The notes under the pieces are model-generated. The model did no database searches. It had not been told where the DNA came from and saw only the letters and a program-made list of their open reading frames with translations. From Podaxis mareebaensis (Eukaryota; Basidiomycota; Agaricomycetes; Agaricales; Agaricaceae): a stretch of DNA of 64,000 nt. Location of the stretch: assembly GCA_018524725.1 (NCBI GenBank), contig JAEUWP010000137.1, forward strand, positions 213,568-277,567. Reading direction: 5' to 3'. Below are positions 58,337-64,000 of this stretch, piece after piece. The position numbers and the translations under genes are program-made. Every line of letters starts with the position of its first letter. The stretch's first letter is position 1.

Positions 58337-58999
58337 ATGCGCTTTCTTGTCCTCGGAGCGACAGGTCCGTGCGGAATCCATCTGATCCGCCAGTTGCTCT
58401 CCAACTATCCTTCAAGTACAATCGTCATCTACGCTCGAAGCCCTCACAAACTCCCCTCCGACCTCAACGACACATCCAATCCTGCACTCGTTGTCATCAA
58501 AGGTGATCTCACCGACAAAGAAGCCATCGAAAGGGCCCTGGAAGGAGTTGACGTCGTCCTCTCGGCTCTTGGTCCTGCCTTCGGGCAACCAAGTGATACC
58601 CCCCTGGCCAGAGGCTACGAACTGGTCATTGATGCCATGCGGCAGCAGGGCGTTAAACGCCTAATTGCTCTTGGGACAACGTCCATTGTGGACCCGGCAG
58701 ACAAATTCAGTCTTGCGTACTCCTGCATGATTAATGTCGTCAAGGCAGGAGCGAGGTCTGCATACAAAGACATTGTTGCTATTGGGAACACCATTCGCGA
58801 CAAGGGTCGAGACTTGGACTGGACGATCATCCGAGTCCCCATCTTGACGAATAGCGATAGTACTGCAGTCGTGGCTGGATATGTTGGCGATGGGAAAGTT
58901 GGGACTACCCTTCCTCGCAAAGCCTTCGCTGCATTCGCCGTTGGAGAAATTGAGAAGCGACAGTGGGTGAAGAAGGCTCCCCTCATAACATCTGCCTAG
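58337..58999 (+). CDS. NAD(P)-binding Rossmann-fold protein (atypical SDR, NmrA/SDR_a5-like)
   Basis: The intronless gene encodes 220 aa. It starts MRFLVLGATGPCGIHLIRQLL, an atypical-SDR dinucleotide motif GATGPCG. Next come YARSPHKLP, GDLTDKEAIERAL and GVDVVLSALGP, then GVKRLIALGTTSI and DLDWTIIRVPIL. The catalytic YxxxK of classical SDRs is not evident, as in NAD(P)H-binding redox-sensing or isomerase-like members. The substrate is unknown. The ATG lies only 21 bp after the right repeat of the candidate insertion, so its native upstream sequence seems displaced by about 250 bp. Confidence 0.85.
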   Translation: MRFLVLGATGPCGIHLIRQLLSNYPSSTIVIYARSPHKLPSDLNDTSNPALVVIKGDLTDKEAIERALEGVDVVLSALGPAFGQPSDTPLARGYELVIDAMRQQGVKRLIALGTTSIVDPADKFSLAYSCMINVVKAGARSAYKDIVAIGNTIRDKGRDLDWTIIRVPILTNSDSTAVVAGYVGDGKVGTTLPRKAFAAFAVGEIEKRQWVKKAPLITSA

Positions 59000-59160
59000 T
59001 TTCGGATGTATTTCATTTCTGTTTTTTAGGCATGATGATGTCTATACCCCAATTGCCGCAGTTACCACTAACACAATTCTAATAAGCTGTGTAGTATTCC
59101 GTACCACCCGTCCTCTCCACAATGATGTCCACCACGTTAAACGTAGAAATGGAACCACGA

Positions 59161-60360
59161 TCAGATGCCCCAATCTGCCACCCTGATTAAATCTTCCCAT
59201 TTGAACTCCTCGGGTTTTTCGTGGAAAGTCTTCACCAGTTTCTCCCCTTCGCCTTTACCATTGCCCCATAAGTAGAATTTTTGGATGGCCATCGAAAGCT
59301 GCTGCGCATCCTCTTGCGACAACATATAATTCCCACTAGCACCAGAACTTGGCGTAATTTCCCCGCGCAGCAGGACCAGACCGTGTGTAGAAGCGAGGTC
59401 GGTATAATTCGTGAGCACGAGATAGGGGGTTGCGAAAGTGTTCCGTAGTTTGTATTCTTCTAATGGTGTGAAAAGCACAGTCGAGATTTTCGGGTTCGGG
59501 CTTTCGGACGACGGGGGTTTGGCGAAAGGATCCTCTTTGGCGCTAGGGACAGGGGGAGCATCATGGAAATCCCACTGGAGAAAGTAAAATTCATAGGCAC
59601 TGTCGCTCTCGCCATTCACAGGTGGAGTTGATGCGTCTCTTGGACGTCGGATAGGTATGACGAAAGTCGGATATTTTTCTGCAACCGCCGACATCTTCTT
59701 GTACAGATCCAAGGGGATGGAGGCACAAAGAAACCCGCGACCTGTCCCTCCCGATCGCGACATGTGATAAGCGTTCCATAGTTGTGTGATTTGTTCCGAA
59801 GTGTGGGGTGTGGATTGCACTCGGGAAGTGTTGAGAATACTTGACAGTGGCTGCGAAGGTAATGTTTGACGTCGGTCTTTCCTCCGAACAAACAATGACA
59901 TACCTTGACTGGTGAACTGTCCTTGCGCGATTTGTCCTGTATATATGCTGATGCAGAGCCTGACGTCGGCTTCTCGGACGATGTCTGCTGTTGCTTTTCT
60001 TGGGCGGCGAGAGTGGCCTTCCGTTCTTCCCGTCGCCGACGGCTCTCCTCTTCCTGGATCTGCTTTGCCCTTCCCTTGAGCTCTTCCACGCTCAGTCCCT
60101 TCCTGTACAACGTCATATTGATAAACATGCATGCGTCAACCTTTTCAATAATTCTATTGCTGTTGACACATTGGGGTTGGTGTAACTCACTTGGCGGCCA
60201 GCTGACGCATCTTTTCTGCGTATTTATTTTCATAGTCAGCCTTGAGAGTGTAACGCCGAGCAGCAACACCGCCGGAACCACATAGTCTGTTGAACGTATG
60301 AGATTGGCGCTTGCACAAGTCAGAGGCAGCCCTGGAGGATGAGGTGAGAGACCGGAACAT
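59161..60360 (-). CDS. ATP11: ATP11, mitochondrial F1-ATPase assembly chaperone
   Basis: The protein starts at 60360 (MFRSLTSSSRAASDLCKRQ), an Arg/Ser-rich mitochondrial presequence ending near ARRYTLKADYENKYAEKM. A helical Lys/Glu-rich segment (LSVEELKGRAKQIQEEESRR) follows across an intron, then the ATP11 core. Core motifs are LSSILNT, ITQLWNAYH, CASIPLDLYKKM, YPTFVIPIRR, FYFLQWDFHDAP, LFTPLEEYKLR and TPYLVLTNYTDLA with GLVLLRGEI, ending VADWGI at the stop 59161. ATP11 binds free F1 beta subunits and prevents aggregation before the alpha3beta3 ring forms. All core motifs are intact. The introns are near 60101-60190 and 59840-59905. A MITE begins 111 bp upstream of the ATG. Confidence 0.95.
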
Positions 60361-60470
60361 GTTGAAGACACTTGAGCGGTCCCAACTATATAGGTGCTGT
60401 AGTAGTGTGACCACTGAATTCGTTGACGGACGCGTTATTTACCTCTGTTAGGTTGAGGGGATGATGTATA

Positions 60471-60499
60471 CAGTCACTTAGCGGTCCTTTTAACACTAC
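60471..60499 (+). repeat. Left terminal inverted repeat of the MITE
   Basis: 29 bp, starts CAGTCACTTAGCGG and ends AACACTAC. It is perfectly complementary to the right end. Confidence 0.9.
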
Positions 60500-61230
60500 C
60501 GTTCCTTTTTACACTGGCAGCTTTCCCACGAGTGAATAACTTGTATGATTCTATTTCTTAGCCAAAACATGCCTGACATATGTCTTTCCCCATCTGACAA
60601 TAAAAATTGATGGCCGCCTTGATGGATTGATGAAATCACGGGGGATCTCCGATTTTGGGTATATTTTCAAAAATTTGTTGGGCCAACAATGTCTGACAGC
60701 TTGTATATTTTGACTAAAAATTTGAACACATTTTTTACTCTACATTATGAGCACACATAGATACCAGAATTACAGCCCGGAGACTGCAGGGAACACGAAA
60801 TTCTTCGAAAAAGTTACAAATCACTGAAAGAAGGGGGAAGATGTCATATTCTGTCACAATTGTCACGATTTGTGACAATCTTCGCCTCAACTGGCTTTCT
60901 ACCTTTGCCCCCCCTTCCATGCTTGAATTTGGTTATTTATGCGTACCCCCAATGCATATAATGTTGGTGCGAAGTATTTGGATAACCAATACTGATGATT
61001 TCTTAACTGGAGGTACAGGTTTCATTGGTGTATTACTGATGTCACATACAGGGTGTCACACTGTTAAAAGGACTGGTTTTGTGACACTTCTTGAAAGTGA
61101 TTCTGTGGCCGCAGTTCTTACTGAAAATTTCTGGAAATTTATACAGACATATAAATCCATCATAGAATAATATGTTTAATGTTTTACCTGGATTGAGTCA
61201 GAATTATGTACAGAATTTGTGAAATATAAT

Positions 61231-61259
61231 GTAGTGTTAAAAGGACCGCTAAGTGACTG
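61231..61259 (-). repeat. Right terminal inverted repeat of the MITE
   Basis: 29 bp, reads GTAGTGTT... on the plus strand and ends AAGTGACTG before a TA dinucleotide. Confidence 0.9.
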
Positions 61260-61357
61260 TATTGATGCACGACGTCATAAATGTAATCATGTGTATGAAT
61301 AAGTACACTCGCTAGATACAAGAGTTCGCTTTGCAAAGCCCAGAAACCGCCTCAGAT

Positions 61358-61846
61358 TTACTTCTCTAGCCCCCTTTTAAAATCCTCCTTGGCCTTTTGT
61401 GCACCTTCTGCAACCTGTGAACGCGTGAGCGATAGCCTCGTGGACAAAAGGCAAAGCGTACATCGTTGGCCTTCTTCCCAGCTTTCTCTTTACCCTCTTC
61501 GACGTTTCGTTCGACACTTTCTGTATCAGATGCTAAACGAATCAATAAAAGCAGGGGACCCCTAAAGAGACCGCTCACCTAGTTTCTCCTTCGTCGCATG
61601 TGTCACCTTCTCACCGGTATCGATGGCAGAGGCCAAACCCTTGCCAACTTTCATGTTGACCTTGCCGATGTCTAATCATGCGCCACGCCGTTTGTATAGT
61701 TTCATGCTCACCTTGTGCCCTAACTCCCGCACCTTTTCTCCCACTGTTTCCCTTGCAATCGGGCTACCATGGAACTGCCTTGCCACGATAGGAGCCGTTG
61801 TGCGAGCGACAGTTGGGCGTGATAGACGAATAGTACGAGAAAACAT
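61358..61846 (-). CDS. Mitochondrial LEA-like stress protein, 114 residues
   Basis: Four exons (61846-61712, 61660-61579, 61532-61462, 61414-61358) total 345 nt and keep frame. The introns are 51, 46 and 47 nt. The N-terminus (MFSRTIRLSRPTVARTTAP, then VARQFHGSPIARE) is a strong mitochondrial targeting sequence. The rest is an amphipathic Lys/Glu/Ala-rich helix pattern: KVGKGLASAIDTGEKVT, VEEGKEKAGKKANDV and AEGAQKAKEDFKRGLEK. These 11-residue-like repeats resemble LEA group 3 or yeast small mitochondrial stress proteins that protect membranes on drying or heat. The function is inferred. The gene is divergent from no close neighbour and its 3' end lies 97 bp from the MITE. Confidence 0.7.
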
Positions 61847-62498
61847 TGTAAGCTCGTTGGTGATAAGAGGTGATGTGGTTAAAACTAGGCAAATACTACG
61901 CTCCGCGATTTGCTGGGCATTATTATCGGGACGTGTAGGTTATGACGTTAGTGAGGAGAAGGCAGAGCCCCACTCTCTCGACGGTGAAATCCGTCATGTG
62001 AAATCATGGAGCCGATCATGCCATGCCCCGATCTTGGCAGCTACCATGATCGTTGGCACACAACGATCGAGAATGAGGTACCCAATCTTAGTCGGTGAGA
62101 TGCAACGCTAGGATACAGCCTTTCCTTCAGAACGACTGCACTCGGCCCTCTGGGTGAGCTTGATTGAAATATTGATTTTAACTATAACAGGATCTCCCCG
62201 CAGACACTCATATCACGATGTCCTTCAACCGCAACCGCCCTCCGCGGAATTGAGTCCATCGATCTCGTTTCGTTGGTTAAAGGATCGCTTTGTGTGGCGA
62301 ATGTTTCTAGTATACTTACATATAACGTGTGGTAGTTTCTGTGGATGGATCAAGCGCATGGTCAATGTCCTTCCGAGCCGACCTTCTCCCCGGTGCTATC
62401 CCAAATCTCAGGCTGGCCGCATCTCTGTGCTTCTCAATGCCCACCTGCGCCCAACCAGCGTCCCCATATTATCAATAGCAAGCATCCGTGCCTGATAC
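61847..62498. other. Intergenic region upstream of the LEA-like gene
   Basis: Plus-strand frames at 61623-62111 and 62154-62495 overlap the genes on the other strand or lack any motif. I see no supported feature besides the likely promoter next to 61846. Confidence 0.25.
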
Positions 62499-63577
62499 TC
62501 ATCCGCTTTTACCCAAGCGACGAGTTTGGGGGCAAGAAGCCTGAGCCCAACAATCGAACGGGACTACGACTTGATCCCGGTGCTGCGGAGTGGGCTCTGA
62601 CGTGAGGTGTTTGAGGTGTTCTGTATGGCGATGGAATTGTCGCCGACGGTACCAGAGCCAACCAAAACCTAGGACGAGAAGCCCGCCCAGACCCCCGAGG
62701 ACACCTCCGATAATTGCGCTGACCTGCGCTGTATCATCGCGGGAATCTTGCGAACGTACGTTGACGTCTACGGTGTCATTTTGTTTCCTGAGAAATGCTG
62801 TTAGAGAGAAGGTGTAAACAACCTGAGGTCACCATACCAATAGACAATATAGTCAAGCAATAACAAGGACTTTTTCCCATTTTCGTGCCCATTTTGAATT
62901 CGTAGCTCGTGCTCCCCTGATGGCAGCGAATCAATCGAAAAGACAAGCGCATTGTAGATGTAGCTATAGCCGGTCGCCTCAGGGGCGTCCCGAACAAATG
63001 TGTCCGCGGTGCTTTCATCGATATAAAATGTCATGTTGCTGTCCACCGATGCGGTAGGTGACGGTTTCGAATTCGCCAAGATGCAGTACACATATATAGC
63101 GGTACCTGATATATGATGTTATTGGTTAGCGTTTAACTTATATACGTGTGATGTGGTTTGGGATTCTGTAGGCTAACCATTGAATCTGAATTGAGCGGAG
63201 AGCGGCTGGTTTATGGGGACCTTGTGGTTTATGGGGACCTTGTTGTTGGACGCTTCAGCAGGGCCTGGGTTGAACTGAATCTGATTCAATGCCGCACTGA
63301 AGTGAGGGGAGTACGAGTAACCTACAGTGCAGTCGTGCCAAGAATGATGATATGCCAGATTTCTGTCAACCTTCGCGGTACAGTCCGTACAGCTCTGTCC
63401 CAGTTTGCATGCATTATTTGGCGTGTATGAAATCACTTGGCCAGTTAGGGGGTCAGGTTCTGAGTCATCCACCTTGATGTTGATTAGATCTGCCTGACTC
63501 AACAATGAAAACCCCAAGAGACACGCGATAACGGTGAGACAGAGTGGTGGTGGTGCCCCAAACACTGTCGACAGCAT
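62499..63577 (-). CDS. Secreted-ectodomain single-pass membrane protein of a common Agaricomycete family
   Basis: Three exons (63577-63178, 63105-62838, 62787-62499) total 957 nt, 318 aa. A signal peptide (PLCLTVIACLLGFSLLSQA) is followed by an ectodomain with IKVDDSEPDPLTGQVISYTP, a CTDC pair, WHDCTVG, a beta-sandwich segment FRFNGTAIYVYCILAN across intron 1, MTFYID, and LLLLDYIVYW. A transmembrane helix (VSAIIGGVLGGLGGLLVLGF) precedes a basic anchor WYRRRQFHRH and a short tail. This VDD...WHD...GTA(I/V)YV...LFDY pattern recurs in many Agaricomycete proteins of unknown role, perhaps glycan binding. An upstream in-frame ATG at 63652 is possible. An 18-bp tandem duplication (about 63208-63244) produces KVPINHKVPINQ. 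Confidence 0.7.
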
Positions 63578-64000
63578 TTGGTGTACAGGGGGTCGGGAGG
63601 GGGAAAGCAATGGAGCAAGGAGGAATGCTAGACGGTATATGTGAGAGGTCATCAGAACAGGAATATCTGGCACAGTCGAGCTGAAACTCTAACGAATATA
63701 GGGCTGTGTGATTTGGAGTTCGAAACTGTTCGAAAGTTACTTCTGCTGCTGGCACTGTGGCAAGTGAATGCTCGATGGTCGCATTTGATTAGTGGTCATA
63801 TAGAAGAGAAGCCACTAGTAAATAATCTTGATACGAGTGATGTACTTCGAAGGGTGCAAACGTGAGATGTTACATGGACCTGATACTTATATGCATGATG
63901 CTTGTACAACCACCTGGTCGATCGGGGGCGCGATGGAGTAGTGGTAATCCCCCCGCCACGTTGGTTACTCCTCGCATTTCTCTGCTGTGGAGGCGAGGGT
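63578..64000. other. Right-end region, no supported gene
   Basis: It contains the presumed promoter of the membrane-protein gene. An open plus-strand frame at 63641-63865 has no recognisable features. The last 80 bases are GC-rich and look different from the preceding AT-richer sequence, but the window ends there. Confidence 0.25.

Larger units (their letters stand above)
60471..61259. mobile_element. Non-autonomous Tc1/mariner-like element (MITE), 789 bp
   Basis: The ends are perfect inverted repeats of 29 bp beginning CAGTCACTTAGCGG. They are flanked by TA on both sides (60469-60470 and 61260-61261), as expected for Tc1/mariner/pogo-type insertion. The interior is clearly AT-richer than neighbouring genes and encodes no transposase; a 109-codon frame at 60841-61170 has no transposase motifs. 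It also holds six TGTCAC/GTGACA hexamers and an internal partial copy of the terminal repeat (around 61062-61077). Confidence 0.85.

Noticed and set aside
60841..61170. 109-codon open frame inside the MITE as a transposase
   Set aside because: No DDE/DDD or helix-turn-helix motif is visible and the composition follows the AT-rich element; it is probably chance.
63921..64000. Possible tRNA gene at the right edge (AGTAGTGGTAATCC resembles an A box)
   Set aside because: No matching B box or cloverleaf could be built in the remaining bases and the window ends there.

Overview
The window looks like nuclear DNA of a basidiomycete fungus, most likely an Agaricomycete. Genes are dense and on both strands. 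They are cut by many short GT-AG introns of about 46-75 nt with CTRAY-like branch points. The gene content is typical of filamentous fungi: a GH72 cell-wall transglycosylase, a SUR7-type membrane protein, an ATG26-type sterol glucosyltransferase, an ABCC transporter, a DUF7702-like membrane protein and an F-BAR RhoGAP. For ten genes I fixed splice sites by hand and the summed exon lengths divide by three; other multi-exon genes have sure ends but partly approximate internal exons.

Layout. 1-159: 3' end of an unidentified gene. 0.6-9.6 kb (+): metallo-beta-lactamase hydrolase, PRELI/Ups lipid-transfer protein, RIC1 (Rab GEF subunit), 2OG-Fe(II) dioxygenase-like protein. 9.8-15.1 kb (-): sterol 3-beta-glucosyltransferase. 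15.4-21.1 kb (+): SUR7-like protein, GPI-anchored beta-1,3-glucanosyltransferase, RRM/zinc-knuckle protein. 21.3-28.0 kb (-): ABCC transporter, divergent from an F-BAR/RhoGAP protein (28.6-31.7 kb, +). 32.3-38.7 kb: two head-to-head PIF1-family helicases with a small gene between them. 38.9-46.7 kb: SYLF/SH3 protein (-), single-pass membrane protein (+), LAS1 (-), DUF7702-like protein (+). 47.3-55.0 kb: dienelactone hydrolase (+), F-box protein (-), prenylcysteine oxidase (+), ammonium transporter (-). 56.4-64 kb: a new small spliced gene, lipoyl(octanoyl) transferase, an NAD(P)-binding protein, ATP11, a mitochondrial LEA-like protein and a secreted/membrane protein, with two small insertions among them.

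The most striking locus is 36235-38678. Its first three exons encode an RNase H1-type RNA:DNA hybrid-binding domain, fused in frame to a complete PIF1 helicase. The domain is completed by a 12-nt micro-exon. The architecture suggests a helicase directed to R-loops or other hybrid-containing structures. A second PIF1 gene lies in opposite orientation, lacks this domain and carries a duplicated acidic/Trp motif at its C-terminus.

Other structure not explained by ordinary genes: a 789-bp Tc1/mariner-like MITE (29-bp terminal inverted repeats, TA duplication) in the ATP11 promoter; a candidate retroposed insertion (15-bp direct repeats plus a T-tract) just upstream of the NAD(P)-binding gene; an in-frame 57-nt GC-AG intron in the RRM gene; and a triplet repeat placed next to a 3' splice site in the ABC transporter gene.
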